From an uncultured Steroidobacter sp. (GTDB lineage: Bacteria > Pseudomonadota > Gammaproteobacteria > Steroidobacterales > Steroidobacteraceae), in NCBI GenBank assembly GCA_937864115.1, contig CALMII010000059.1, positions 52,812 through 116,811 on the forward strand: 64,000 bases of DNA. The letters are read 5' to 3'. The stretch's first letter is position 1; each line of letters begins with the position of its first letter. Made by a program: the position numbers and the translations under genes. This document shows, in pieces, positions 10,173-19,238 of the stretch. Under the pieces are notes generated by a model. It did no database searches. It was given only the letters and a program-made list of their open reading frames with translations, and was not told the DNA's origin.

Positions 10173-12257
10173 ATGAAAATGCGCGCTGCGACCTGGGTGT
10201 CCGGAGTTCTGACGCTTGCGGTAGCGACCGGTGTTTCGGCGGGTGCCGTCGATGCCCCACGCATCCTCAACGCCGCCGCCAACAACAGCGAGTGGCTGAC
10301 GCACGGCCGCACCTATGACGAGCAGCGCTACAGCCCGCTGGCGAAGATCGACCAGGGCAACGTGAAGAATCTCGGCCTCGCCTGGTATGTCGATCTCGAC
10401 ACCAGTCGCGGCCAGGAAGCCACGCCGCTCCTGATCGACGGCACGCTGTACTTCACGTCCGCCTGGAGCAAGGCCTTCGCCGTCGATGCGCGCAGCGGCA
10501 AGGAGAAGTGGCGCTTCGATCCGCAGGTCGCGGGCGACAAGGCCATCGATGCGTGCTGCGACGTCGTCAATCGCGGTGTCGCGGCGTGGGGCAACAACGT
10601 GTATCTCGGCACGCTCGACGGACGACTCATCGCGCTCGATCGCGACAGCGGCAAACCCGTGTGGTCGGTGCAGACCACCGATCCGACCAAGCGTTACACC
10701 ATCACCGGCGCGCCGCGCATCATCCGCGGCAAGGTCATCATCGGCAACGGCGGCGCCGAGATGGGCGTGCGCGGCTATGTCTCTGCTTACGACGCGGCGA
10801 CCGGCAGGCAGCTGTGGCGCTTCTACACCGTTCCCGGCAATCCCGCAGAGGGCTTCGAGAACGACGTCATGAAGAAGGCCGCGGCCACCTGGAATGGCGA
10901 CTGGTGGAAGTACGGCGGCGGCGGCACGGTGTGGGATTCGATGGCCTACGACGAACAGCTCGACCTGCTGTACATCGGCGTTGGCAATGGCAGTCCGTGG
11001 AATCACCAGATCCGCTCGGCCGGCAAGGGCGACAACCTGTTCCTGTCGTCGATCGTCGCGCTGAAGCCCGACACCGGCGAGTACGTGTGGCACTTCCAGA
11101 CGACGCCCGCCGAATCGTGGGACTACACGGCGACGCAGCACATCATCCTCGCGGACCTGACCATTCAGGGCAAAGCGCGCAAGGTGCTGATGCAGGCGCC
11201 GAAGAACGGCTTCTTCTATGTGCTTGATCGCCAGACCGGCGAGTTCATCTCCGGCAACAACTACATCCCGGTGAACTGGGCCTCGGGGCTCGATCCGCTG
11301 ACGGGCCGGCCGGTTCCGGTCGAGGCCACGCGCTACGAGCGCGAACCGGCGATGGTGATGCCGAGCGCGATCGGCGGGCACAACTGGTTCCCGATGTCAT
11401 TCAGCCCGGTCACCGGCTACGTCTACATCCCGACGCAGGTCACGCGCAGCGTCTACGAGACGGACAGGAAGTTCGAGTTCCGCACCAGGACCTGGAACAC
11501 CGGCATCTCGCGCTCGGGCGCGCCTGCGAATCCGGACACGGTGAAGGCGGCCGAGGCGGCGGAGCAAGGCGCCGCGCTGCTGGCGTGGGATCCCGTCGCG
11601 CAACGTGAAGTCTGGCGCGTTTCGTATCCGCGCTTCGGCAACGGCGGCACGCTGTCCACCGGCGGCAAGCTGGTGTTTCAGGGATCGGTCGATGGCCACT
11701 TCAACGCCTACGCCGCCGATACCGGCGCCAGACTCTGGTCCTACGACGTGCAGAACGTGCCGATGGCCGGGCCGATCACTTACGAACTCGATGGCGAACA
11801 ATACGTCGCCACGATGGTGGGCATCGGCGGCGTCGCGATGAGCGGCGGTATGGGCGGCGGCAAGACCGCACGCAGCAAGTTCGGCCGTGTCGTCGTCTTC
11901 AAGTCCGGCGGCAGCGCCTCGTTGCCGTCGCTCGATGAGGCCACGACCGCGCGTGCGTTGCCCGATCTCGCCAACGCGAAGGCCGACGGCGATGCCGCGC
12001 GCGGCAAGCAGCACTACGACACCGTCTGCGCCGCCTGTCACGGCGCCGGGCTCGTCAGCACGACGAACGTTCCGGATCTGCGCTACTCGAAGGCCATCGT
12101 CGACGCCACTGCATTCAAGGCCATCGTGCTCGACGGCGCACTCGCGGCGAAAGGCATGGTCGGTTTCGGCGCGATGTACAAGCCGGAGGACGCCGAAGCG
12201 ATCCGCGCCTACATCGTGTCGCAGTCGAAGCTGCTCGCGCCGGCAGGCAAGCCCTGA
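10173..12257 (+). CDS. PQQ-dependent quinohemoprotein alcohol dehydrogenase
   Basis: Periplasmic oxidation of an alcohol using pyrroloquinoline quinone, passing electrons through its own heme. The 694-residue product has a signal peptide (to about residue 26, VSAGA), an eight-bladed propeller with repeated W motifs, and the vicinal-cysteine site DACCDVVNRG. ESWDYTATQ carries the probable catalytic Asp, and a C-terminal cytochrome c domain has C619-A-A-C622-H623. This is the layout of type II quinohemoprotein dehydrogenases. Substrate is unknown. No PQQ biosynthesis genes are in the window. The ATG at 10173 gives a sensible signal peptide. Confidence 0.94.
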   Translation: MKMRAATWVSGVLTLAVATGVSAGAVDAPRILNAAANNSEWLTHGRTYDEQRYSPLAKIDQGNVKNLGLAWYVDLDTSRGQEATPLLIDGTLYFTSAWSKAFAVDARSGKEKWRFDPQVAGDKAIDACCDVVNRGVAAWGNNVYLGTLDGRLIALDRDSGKPVWSVQTTDPTKRYTITGAPRIIRGKVIIGNGGAEMGVRGYVSAYDAATGRQLWRFYTVPGNPAEGFENDVMKKAAATWNGDWWKYGGGGTVWDSMAYDEQLDLLYIGVGNGSPWNHQIRSAGKGDNLFLSSIVALKPDTGEYVWHFQTTPAESWDYTATQHIILADLTIQGKARKVLMQAPKNGFFYVLDRQTGEFISGNNYIPVNWASGLDPLTGRPVPVEATRYEREPAMVMPSAIGGHNWFPMSFSPVTGYVYIPTQVTRSVYETDRKFEFRTRTWNTGISRSGAPANPDTVKAAEAAEQGAALLAWDPVAQREVWRVSYPRFGNGGTLSTGGKLVFQGSVDGHFNAYAADTGARLWSYDVQNVPMAGPITYELDGEQYVATMVGIGGVAMSGGMGGGKTARSKFGRVVVFKSGGSASLPSLDEATTARALPDLANAKADGDAARGKQHYDTVCAACHGAGLVSTTNVPDLRYSKAIVDATAFKAIVLDGALAAKGMVGFGAMYKPEDAEAIRAYIVSQSKLLAPAGKP

Positions 12258-12284
12258 GGATCTTCCAGCCAGGGCGGCGAGCGA

Positions 12285-12914
12285 CTACTGCAACGCTGCC
12301 AGCAACTGCTCCACATTCGTCGCCACCGCTGCTTCGTACTTCTCGACCAGCCAGCGACGATTCAGCGAGTGCAGTTCCTGTTCGGCATCGAACCGGTTCA
12401 GAAACACCACTGCATTCAGCGGCGCCAGCGCCGCGAGCGACAACCGTACGGCATTCAACGTGCCGAGTCCGGCATCCGCGACCAGCACGACGCGATCCGG
12501 CTGCAACCGTTTGACCAGATCGAGACTGTCGCCGTCGTGCGCGATCGGCGACAGCGGACCGCCGACGCTTTCGACGAGGCCGAGGTCGCATCCCGCCGGC
12601 CAGACGATCTCGTCGAGCAACTCCTGCAGCAGGATCCGCGGACGCTGCAGCACATCGGCCGCCATCGGCGGCGCGAGCGCCAGCGGATAGCAGCGCCGTG
12701 CCGGGCAGATGTCGGCGATGGCTTCCCCGGTCGCTGCCGCAAGCTGTTCGGCGTCGGTCGCGGTCGAACCTTCTTCGTACGATTGCACCGGCTTGCGCGC
12801 CGCCACCCGCAGTCCGCCCGAACGTGCCTGCGCCAGCAGGCGCGACGACACCCAGGTCTTGCCGACCTCGGTGTGCGTGCCGAGCACGCCGATCAACCGT
12901 CGCGGACGATTCAT
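12285..12914 (-). CDS. bioD: dethiobiotin synthetase
   Basis: Closes the ureido ring of dethiobiotin from 7,8-diaminopelargonate, CO2 and ATP. The 209-residue product starts with the P-loop variant GVLGTHTEVGKTW, typical of BioD (GT-x-T-x-VGKT), followed by KPVQSYEEG (substrate lysine region) and LVESVGG, as in the family. It is the last gene of the bioA-bioF-bioD run; its start overlaps the bioF stop by 4 bp. It converges with the dehydrogenase gene, whose stop lies 27 bp away. Confidence 0.95.
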   Translation of the reverse strand: MNRPRRLIGVLGTHTEVGKTWVSSRLLAQARSGGLRVAARKPVQSYEEGSTATDAEQLAAATGEAIADICPARRCYPLALAPPMAADVLQRPRILLQELLDEIVWPAGCDLGLVESVGGPLSPIAHDGDSLDLVKRLQPDRVVLVADAGLGTLNAVRLSLAALAPLNAVVFLNRFDAEQELHSLNRRWLVEKYEAAVATNVEQLLAALQ

Positions 12915-14020
12915 GCCGCGACTCGTTGCAGCGAATGCAATGCCTGCCGCAGCTTCTGCAGCATCGGCTCCGTGTGCAGCGCCGACAGCGCGATGCGCAG
13001 GCGTGCCGTGCCTGCCGGTACCGTCGGCGGCCGGATCGCCGGCACGTACAGCCCTTGCTGCAACAGCGTCTCCGCGGCATTCAACGCCGCGCGATCCTCG
13101 CCGAGGATGACGGGTACGATCGGCGAAGGATGTGCCGGCGCGATGGTGTCGACGGCATGCCGCAACTGCGCTCGCAATCGCTCGCCCTGTTCGCTCATGC
13201 AGATGCGCAGCGCCGCGAGTGCGGCGGCCGCATCGGCGGGCGACAGGCCGGTCGTGAAAATGAAGGGACGCGCGCGATTGACGAGCAGTTCGATCAGCGA
13301 ACGCGGGCCCGCGACCCAGCCGCCGAGCGAGCCGAGCATCTTCGACAGCGTGCCGACGCGCAGCAGTTCGCAGGGCAGGTCATGCAGCGCCGGACCGAAG
13401 ACCGCGTGCGCCTCGTCGACGACGAGCAGTGCATCGAAGCGCGCGCACAGCGATGCGATGGCATCGAGCGGCGCCACGTCGCCATCCATCGAAAACACGC
13501 TGTCCGTGACCACCAGCTTGCGTCCGGGCGTCGCGGCGAGCAGCGATTCCAGGTGGTCGACATCGCCGTGCCGGTAGATCCTGCGCTCGGCCTTCGCCAG
13601 CCGGCAGCCGTCGATGATCGAGGCGTGATTCAGTTCGTCGCTGAAGACAGTTACCTCGGGGCCGCCCAGCACGGACAGCACGCTGAGGTTGGCGGCGAAG
13701 CCATTGGGAAATACCAGCGCCGCTTCCGTGCGCTGCCAGGCGGCGAGCGCGCCTTCGAGTTCTTCGTGAAGACTGCGCGTGCCGACGACGAGGCGCGAGG
13801 CCGTGGCGCCGGCACCGAACTGCTGCGCCGCCTCGGCAGCCGCGCGGCGTACGGCTGGATGCTGGCTGAGACCGAGATAGTCGTTCGAGGAAAACACGAT
13901 GACGTCGCGTCCGCGCAGCGTGCCTTCGACGCCGCGGCAGTCGAACGCCATCAGCGCGCGCCAGCGATCGGCCCGGCGGATCGCATCGAGTTCGGCCTGT
14001 GCCCACGCGGTCCAGTTCAT
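12911..14020 (-). CDS. bioF: 8-amino-7-oxononanoate synthase
   Basis: PLP-dependent condensation of pimeloyl-ACP (or CoA) with L-alanine, the first committed step of the biotin ring pathway. The 369-residue product has FSSNDYLGLSQHP, the DELNHASIIDGC motif, DSVFSMDGD, VVDEAHA and the PLP-lysine region VGTLSKMLGSLGG. Four-base overlaps with bioA upstream and bioD downstream show tight coupling. No bioC or bioH is visible in the window. Confidence 0.96.
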   Translation of the reverse strand: MNWTAWAQAELDAIRRADRWRALMAFDCRGVEGTLRGRDVIVFSSNDYLGLSQHPAVRRAAAEAAQQFGAGATASRLVVGTRSLHEELEGALAAWQRTEAALVFPNGFAANLSVLSVLGGPEVTVFSDELNHASIIDGCRLAKAERRIYRHGDVDHLESLLAATPGRKLVVTDSVFSMDGDVAPLDAIASLCARFDALLVVDEAHAVFGPALHDLPCELLRVGTLSKMLGSLGGWVAGPRSLIELLVNRARPFIFTTGLSPADAAAALAALRICMSEQGERLRAQLRHAVDTIAPAHPSPIVPVILGEDRAALNAAETLLQQGLYVPAIRPPTVPAGTARLRIALSALHTEPMLQKLRQALHSLQRVAA

Positions 14021-15300
14021 GCGCCGACCTCATCGAGCGCGGCGATCAGCGTCGCAACGATGCGCTCGATCTCCGCTGCCGTGATCGTGAGCGGTGGTAC
14101 GAGCGTGATGACCGGTCCCATCGAACGGCTCAGCACGCCGCGGCGAACCATCGCAGCGCAGACGCGGCGTGCGAGTCGCGGCTCCTGCGACGTATCGAGT
14201 TCGACGGCGCCCATGAGACCGATCAGCCGGATGTCGCGAACCGAAGCCCGGCGTGCGAGCGGCGCCAGCGCCTCGTGCAGCTGTGCCGAGCGTTCGCGGA
14301 CGTTCGCGAGAATCGCGCCCGACTGCAGCAACTGCAGGTGACGCAGCGCCACCGCCGCGGCGAGCGCGTTCCCGCCGTAGGAATGCCCGTGATAGAACGT
14401 GTTCGCGCTCAGGTCCGGGCCGAGGAAGGTATCGAACACCTTGCGGTTCGCCACCGTCGCCGACATCGGCAGGTAGCCGCCGGTGATGCCCTTGCCCAGA
14501 CACAGCAGGTCGGGCCGCAACGCGCATTGCTCGCTCGCGAACAGCGTGCCGGTGCGACCGAAGCCGGTCGCGACTTCATCGCAGACCAGCAGCACGCCCG
14601 TCTCCTCGCAGGCCGCGGCAAGCAGGCGGAAAGATTCGGCGGGCGCGCTCAGCATGCCGGCCGCCCCCTGCACCAGCGGTTCGACGACCACGGCCGCCAG
14701 AATGTCGCGATGCGCGCGGACCATCTGCGCCGCCGTGTCGAGCGCGCCGGGCTCGCTGAACGAGGGCGCACGCAGTACGGGAAAACGCAGCGGATCGAAG
14801 ATCTGCGTTCCGAAGCCGCCGGCACCCAGCGACAGCGAGCCGATCGTGTCGCCGTGATAGGCATCGCCGAAGGCGAGATAGGCCGTGCGCCCGGCGATGC
14901 CGCGATTGGTCCAGTACTGGAAGGCGATCTTCAGTGCCTGCTCGACCGCACTCGCGCCGTCCGAGGCGAACGCGATGTGCGGCTCATCGACCGGTACGGC
15001 GCGCGCCAGCGCCTCGGCGAATTCGATGACGATGCGGTTGCCGTTGCCGAGCAGCGTCGAATGCGCGACGCGATCGATCTGCTCGCGCAACGCCTGATCG
15101 AGTTCCGGCACGCGATGCCCGAGCGTCGTCACCCACAGCGATGAAATCGCATCGAGATAGCGCCGGCCCGCGGTGTCGATCAGCTCGCGGCCCTCGCCGC
15201 GCTCCACGATCACCGGCGCATTGTCCGCGTAGCACGACATCTGGGTGAAGCCGTGCCACACGACGGCAGCATCGCGCGCCGTCCAGTCGTCGTTCGTCAC
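14017..15300 (-). CDS. bioA: adenosylmethionine-8-amino-7-oxononanoate aminotransferase
   Basis: Class III aminotransferase that aminates 8-amino-7-oxononanoate to diaminopelargonate with S-adenosylmethionine as donor. The 427-residue product has VWHGFTQM near the N-terminus (the substrate-pocket WHPF/T-like motif of BioA), DEVATGFGRTG and the PLP-lysine motif CLGKGITGGYLP. First gene of the biotin operon. Upstream is a 270-bp gap mostly filled by a family B palindrome; no BirA-type operator could be made out by eye. Confidence 0.96.
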   Translation of the reverse strand: MTNDDWTARDAAVVWHGFTQMSCYADNAPVIVERGEGRELIDTAGRRYLDAISSLWVTTLGHRVPELDQALREQIDRVAHSTLLGNGNRIVIEFAEALARAVPVDEPHIAFASDGASAVEQALKIAFQYWTNRGIAGRTAYLAFGDAYHGDTIGSLSLGAGGFGTQIFDPLRFPVLRAPSFSEPGALDTAAQMVRAHRDILAAVVVEPLVQGAAGMLSAPAESFRLLAAACEETGVLLVCDEVATGFGRTGTLFASEQCALRPDLLCLGKGITGGYLPMSATVANRKVFDTFLGPDLSANTFYHGHSYGGNALAAAVALRHLQLLQSGAILANVRERSAQLHEALAPLARRASVRDIRLIGLMGAVELDTSQEPRLARRVCAAMVRRGVLSRSMGPVITLVPPLTITAAEIERIVATLIAALDEVGA

Positions 15301-15360
15301 CGCAGCGTCCTTGAGTTGAAAGGGCGCGCAGTTATGCAGAGTGCGGCGTGGGCGTCAAGA

Positions 15361-15571
15361 AGGGGAGGTTTCACACGGAGTTCACGGAGAACACGGAGGT
15401 CAGAGAAGAGAAATTTCCACGGGGGAAAGAATGGGAACACGGGGAGCACAGGGAAAGAAGATTCTTCTTTTTCCGAGACCCCGTGTTCCCCGTGTTCCCA
15501 TTCCTCCCCCGTGGAAATTCTTCTCCTCTGATATCTGGCTCCGTGTTCTCCGTGAACTCCGTGTGAAACCT
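15361..15571. repeat. family B palindromic repeat upstream of bioA / downstream of the LysR gene
   Basis: Large nested inverted repeat. The outermost arms are ggtttcacacggagttcacg-type sequence at both ends (about 15367 and 15571), then aaatttccacggggg against its complement near 15510-15525, and central ccgtgttccc modules. Same family as 5997-6145. It nearly fills the gap between bioA and the convergently ending LysR gene and may serve as a bidirectional transcription barrier, which is inference. Confidence 0.8.
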
Positions 15572-15573
15572 TC

Positions 15574-16500
15574 TTATCTCCCCTCCGGCTCCAGCCGCTC
15601 GCCCTCCGGGGGCGGGAACTGGCCGCACACGTCGAGCAGCCAGTCGCGGAAGCGCACGACTTTCGGTAGTTCGAAGTGATGGGGCGGCGCCACGAAGTAG
15701 TAGGCATTGTGCTGGCGCACGCTCTGCGCCGAGGGGCGCACGAGCCGGCCGGCAGCCAGATCGCCGGCGACCAGCGACCAGCGGGCGAGCACGAGGCCGT
15801 GGCCCTGTTCGGCAGCTGCGAGCACTGATGCGGAATCATCGAGCACCGGTCCGCGCTCCACGCGGGTCGTGTCGCCGCCGACGCGGCGCAGCCAGTCGAC
15901 CCAGGGTTCGCTGGCGCTGTGCAGGAGCGGGTACTTGTTGAGATCGGCGAGCGTGTTGATCGGGCCGAGCTTCGCGAAGAGCGCGGGACTCGTCACCGGG
16001 AAGACCCAGTCGTCGAGCATTTTTTCCGCGCGCAGGTTTTCCCACTGGCCGCCGCCGTAGCGCACGGCGGCATGGAAGTCGGTGTGCATGAAGTCGACCA
16101 GTTCGCGACTGGCGTTGAAGCGCAGATCGACGTCGGGATACTTCTGATAGAAATCGCCGAGGCGCGGCAGCAGCCATTTCTGCAGGAACGAACCGAGCAG
16201 GCTGATGTTGAGCAGGCCGCTCGAACGATCCTGCCGAAGCTGATCGACCGCGCGGGTGAGCTCGCCGAGTCCGCGCTGCACGCCGGGCAGCAGGCGCGCG
16301 CCCTGCGGCGTCAGTCGTACCGAACGGCTGTGACGCACGAACAGCGGCGTTTCGAGAAATTCTTCCAGCGATTTGATATGAGAGCTGACGGCTGCGGTCG
16401 TCACGTGCAGCGACTTCGCCGCATCGGTGAAGCTCAGATGGGCCGCCACGGCTTCGAAGGCGCGCAGGGCATTGAGAGGCAGTTTGGAGTGCTCGGTCAT
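15574..16500 (-). CDS. LysR-family transcriptional regulator (GcvA-like)
   Basis: The 308-residue product has an N-terminal winged helix-turn-helix (LNALRAFEAVAAHLSFTDAA through TPLFVRHSRSVRLTPQG) and a periplasmic-binding-like effector domain with the LPRLGDFYQKYPDVDLR signature. The N-terminal wording is closest to the GcvA/AmpR branch. The C-terminus (PPPEGERLEPEGR) runs up to the edge of the palindromic repeat at 15571. It is transcribed divergently from the acetyltransferase pair at 16617, which is therefore a candidate target; the ligand is unknown. Confidence 0.92.
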   Translation of the reverse strand: MTEHSKLPLNALRAFEAVAAHLSFTDAAKSLHVTTAAVSSHIKSLEEFLETPLFVRHSRSVRLTPQGARLLPGVQRGLGELTRAVDQLRQDRSSGLLNISLLGSFLQKWLLPRLGDFYQKYPDVDLRFNASRELVDFMHTDFHAAVRYGGGQWENLRAEKMLDDWVFPVTSPALFAKLGPINTLADLNKYPLLHSASEPWVDWLRRVGGDTTRVERGPVLDDSASVLAAAEQGHGLVLARWSLVAGDLAAGRLVRPSAQSVRQHNAYYFVAPPHHFELPKVVRFRDWLLDVCGQFPPPEGERLEPEGR

Positions 16501-16616
16501 GACCGGGAATTATTCAGAATATCTTGATCCCTTCTGCCCCATCACCCGCTACGCTGGCGAAAATATATGGGATGGGTTAACGATGCAAGGATGGCGGCAG
16601 GACGAGGGCAACGACA

Positions 16617-17108
16617 GTGAGTGAACTGCAGATCCAACCGGCCTCGGTCGCGGATGTACCGACCATCCTTGCGTTGATCGGCGAACTGGCGGAGTTCGAG
16701 CGCCTGTCGCATGAAGTCGTGGCGACCGAGGCGGGTCTGCGCGAGACGCTCTTCGGTCCGCGGCCCGCTGCCGAAGTCGTGATCGGCCGCCTCGCCGGCG
16801 AGGTCGTCGGTTTCGCGCTGTTCTTTCCCAATTACTCGACCTTCCTCGGTCGGCCGGGCCTGTATCTCGAGGACCTGTTCGTGCGTCCGAAATTCCGCGG
16901 CCAGGGTCACGGCGAACAACTGCTGCGGCATCTCGCGAGCATCTGCATCGAGCGCAACTACGGCCGGCTCGAATGGTCGGTGCTCGACTGGAACCAGCGC
17001 GCCATCAGTTTCTACAAGGGACTCGGCGCGAAGCCGATGGATGAGTGGACGGTGTTTCGTGTCACCGGCGAAGCGCTGACGAAACTGGGAACGCCGGAGC
17101 AGGGATGA
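16617..17108 (+). CDS. GNAT-family N-acetyltransferase
   Basis: The 163-residue product has a complete GNAT fold: an IQPASVADVPTILALIGELA start, the LEDLFVRPKFRGQGHGEQLL acetyl-CoA pyrophosphate-binding loop (R/Q-x-x-G-x-G/A pattern) and the closing LDWNQRAISFYKGLGA motif. This wording resembles the spermidine/spermine-type (diamine) acetyltransferase group, but the substrate is not certain. The start is GTG, since the nearest ATG is out of frame. Its stop overlaps the start of the next acetyltransferase (ATGA), so the two are translationally coupled. Confidence 0.88.
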   Translation: MSELQIQPASVADVPTILALIGELAEFERLSHEVVATEAGLRETLFGPRPAAEVVIGRLAGEVVGFALFFPNYSTFLGRPGLYLEDLFVRPKFRGQGHGEQLLRHLASICIERNYGRLEWSVLDWNQRAISFYKGLGAKPMDEWTVFRVTGEALTKLGTPEQG

Positions 17109-17545
17109 TCCGCCTTGCCACGTCCGACGATCTGCCGGTACTGGTCGAACTCATGCGCGGCTACTACCGCGACGATGGGTTGCCGTTCGACGAAGATGCC
17201 GCGCGCGCCACGATGCGACGACTGCTGTCGCAGCCGCAGTGGGGCCGTGTCTGGCTGGCGTTCGAGGAGCGGCGCGCGATCGGCTACGTGGCGCTGTGCA
17301 TCGGCTTCAGTCTGGAACTCGGCGGCAATGACGCTTTCATCGATGAAGTCTTCGTGTTGCCGGAATTTCGTGGGCGCGGCTGCGGACGTCAGTTGCTGGA
17401 AACCGCGGGACTTGCGGCGCGCGACCTCGACGTGCGCGCAGTGCATCTCGAGGTCGATCGCCACAACGAAGCGGCGCAGCGGCTCTATCGATCGCTCGGT
17501 TACGGCATGCGGGATCGCTACATCCTGATGACGTTGCGCCGATAA
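17105..17545 (+). CDS. second GNAT-family N-acetyltransferase
   Basis: The 146-residue product starts IRLATSDDLPVLVELMRGYY and has the GNAT core DEVFVLPEFRGRGCGRQLLE followed by VDRHNEAAQRLYRSLGY. An upstream in-frame start at 17045 exists, but the ATG at 17105 overlaps the previous stop codon (ATGA) and begins exactly at the domain, so it is preferred. The tandem pair may act on related substrates; which ones cannot be seen. Confidence 0.87.
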   Translation: MIRLATSDDLPVLVELMRGYYRDDGLPFDEDAARATMRRLLSQPQWGRVWLAFEERRAIGYVALCIGFSLELGGNDAFIDEVFVLPEFRGRGCGRQLLETAGLAARDLDVRAVHLEVDRHNEAAQRLYRSLGYGMRDRYILMTLRR

Positions 17546-17669
17546 GCATCCCCTATCGCCTCCTATCGGTTTGTTCTATTGGTCGCTGCCGAACCGTCGT
17601 AGTAGGTTCGCCGCACGAAAACGCAACGGTCGCGACTGGCTCGCCAGGACATTGGCCAATGGGGGTTGC

Positions 17670-18002
17670 ATGTCGATACGAGCGCTCCGGTATCTGATCG
17701 CGCTGGCCGAGTGCCTGAATTTCACCCGCGCCGCCGAGCGCTGCTCGGTGACCCAGTCCACGTTGAGCATTCAACTGCGCAAGCTCGAGGAGTACCTGGG
17801 CGTCACGCTGTTCGAGCGCGATCGCGCCCATGTCGCGCTCACCGCCGAAGGTCAGCGGATGTTGCGGTTCGCGCGCGTCGCCGTGCGTGCCACCGATCGC
17901 ATGCTGGCCACCAGTCGCGCCGCGCAGCGCAACCGTCGTGCGGCTTCTCGCACGGAGCGGCTTATTGAGGAGATCAATTGCGAAGTCGGGTCTCGCGATT
18001 AG
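17670..18002 (+). pseudogene. truncated LysR/OxyR-like regulator (DNA-binding domain only)
   Basis: About 110 residues beginning SIRALRYLIALAECLNFTRAA and continuing through a complete LysR winged helix (VTQSTLSIQLRKLEEYLG, FERDRAHVALTAEGQ), then an unrelated tail rich in Arg/Ala that stops at 18002. The effector domain of about 200 residues is missing. The wording of the first 60 residues is closest to OxyR (compare INIRDLEYLVALAEH-type starts). It stands 33 bp before a cytochrome c peroxidase gene. It may be a remnant of a peroxide regulator or a working HTH-only protein. Confidence 0.7.
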
Positions 18003-18035
18003 ACTGATTCTAAGAACTGTCGTTGGGGAAGCCGC

Positions 18036-19238
18036 ATGGGACCGCCGATTCACACCGTGCTCGCGGGTGCGTGCGCGAGTCTGATTGGTACGCTGGCGAT
18101 GGCGCAGCCGCTCGGACTGCCGCCGGTGCCGATTCCCTCCGACAATCCGCAGACGCCTGGGAAAATCGCGCTCGGCGACAAGCTCTTCAACGACAAGCGC
18201 TTCAGCAGCACGGGCGAGGTGAGCTGCGCCACGTGTCACGATCCGAAGAAGGCATTCACCGACAGCCCGCTGATCACGTCCGAAGGCATCAACAAGCTGA
18301 CGGGCACGCGCAATGCGCCGACCGTCATCAATTCGGCGTACTTCTCGCTGTTCTTCTGGGACGGCCGTTCGCCCAACATGGAAGACCAGGCGCAGCATCC
18401 GATCGTCAATCCGGTGGAGATGGGGCTCGCCGATCACGATCCCGTGCTGAAGATCGTGCGCACCGATCCGGAGTACGTCGCCGCCTTCGCCAAGGTGTTC
18501 GACAAGCGCGGCGAACAGGTCACGATGCACGAAGTGCAGCAGGCCATCGCCAGCTTCGAGCGCACGATCGTCAGCGGCGATTCGCCGTTCGATCAGTGGT
18601 ACTACGGCAAGCGGGCGGATGCGATCAGCACGCAGGCGCAGCGCGGCTTCGACGTGTTCCTGAACAAGGGGCGCTGCGTGTCATGCCACACGATCGAGCA
18701 GAACTACGCGCTGTTCACGGACAACCGGTTCCACAACATCGGCGTCGGCATCAATCGCATCCAGAGCGACGTCGGCACGCTGGTGCCGGCATTCCTGCAA
18801 GCGAAAACCTCGATCGAAGCCGTCGACAAGGCTGTGCTGACGAATCCGAAGGCGTCGGAGCTCGGCCGGTTCGCCGTGACCGATTCGCTCGATGAACTGG
18901 GCGCCTTCAAGACGTCGACGCTGCGCAACGTCGCCGTCACCGCGCCCTTCATGCACGACGGCAGTCTCGCCACGCTGCGCGACGTGGTCGAGCACTACAA
19001 CAACGGCGGCATCACGCGGAAGACCGACCACGTCAATGACTTCCTGAGCGGCGGCATCCGTCCGCTCGATCTCACCGACGATGAGATCTCGGATCTCGTG
19101 GCCTTCCTCGAGACGCTGACGAGTCCGCAGTTCGCGGCCCAGAAAGCGGCCTCGCTCAATCCCGCCTCCTGCAACGTCAGTACGACCCGGATGGCGGCGA
19201 CTGCAACGCCGGCCAGGACCGGAGGAACCGCACCATGA
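18036..19238 (+). CDS. diheme cytochrome c peroxidase (CcpA/MauG family)
   Basis: The 400-residue product has a signal peptide (to about residue 23, AMAQ) and two heme c sites, C64-A-T-C67-H68 and C214-V-S-C217-H218. Family motifs include LGDKLFNDKRFS, RNAPTVINSAYF, FWDGRSPNMEDQAQHPI and the TLRNVAVTAPFMHDGSLATL block. Members reduce hydrogen peroxide with electrons from small cytochromes, or oxidise other substrates (MauG-like). It overlaps the next gene by 4 bp and heads a four-gene exported redox cluster that includes a possible electron-donor cytochrome. Confidence 0.93.
   Translation: MGPPIHTVLAGACASLIGTLAMAQPLGLPPVPIPSDNPQTPGKIALGDKLFNDKRFSSTGEVSCATCHDPKKAFTDSPLITSEGINKLTGTRNAPTVINSAYFSLFFWDGRSPNMEDQAQHPIVNPVEMGLADHDPVLKIVRTDPEYVAAFAKVFDKRGEQVTMHEVQQAIASFERTIVSGDSPFDQWYYGKRADAISTQAQRGFDVFLNKGRCVSCHTIEQNYALFTDNRFHNIGVGINRIQSDVGTLVPAFLQAKTSIEAVDKAVLTNPKASELGRFAVTDSLDELGAFKTSTLRNVAVTAPFMHDGSLATLRDVVEHYNNGGITRKTDHVNDFLSGGIRPLDLTDDEISDLVAFLETLTSPQFAAQKAASLNPASCNVSTTRMAATATPARTGGTAP

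Noticed and set aside
9069..11381. Minus-strand frame opposite the ATPase and dehydrogenase genes (about 770 codons)
   Set aside because: Antisense to two well-identified genes, with no recognisable domain.
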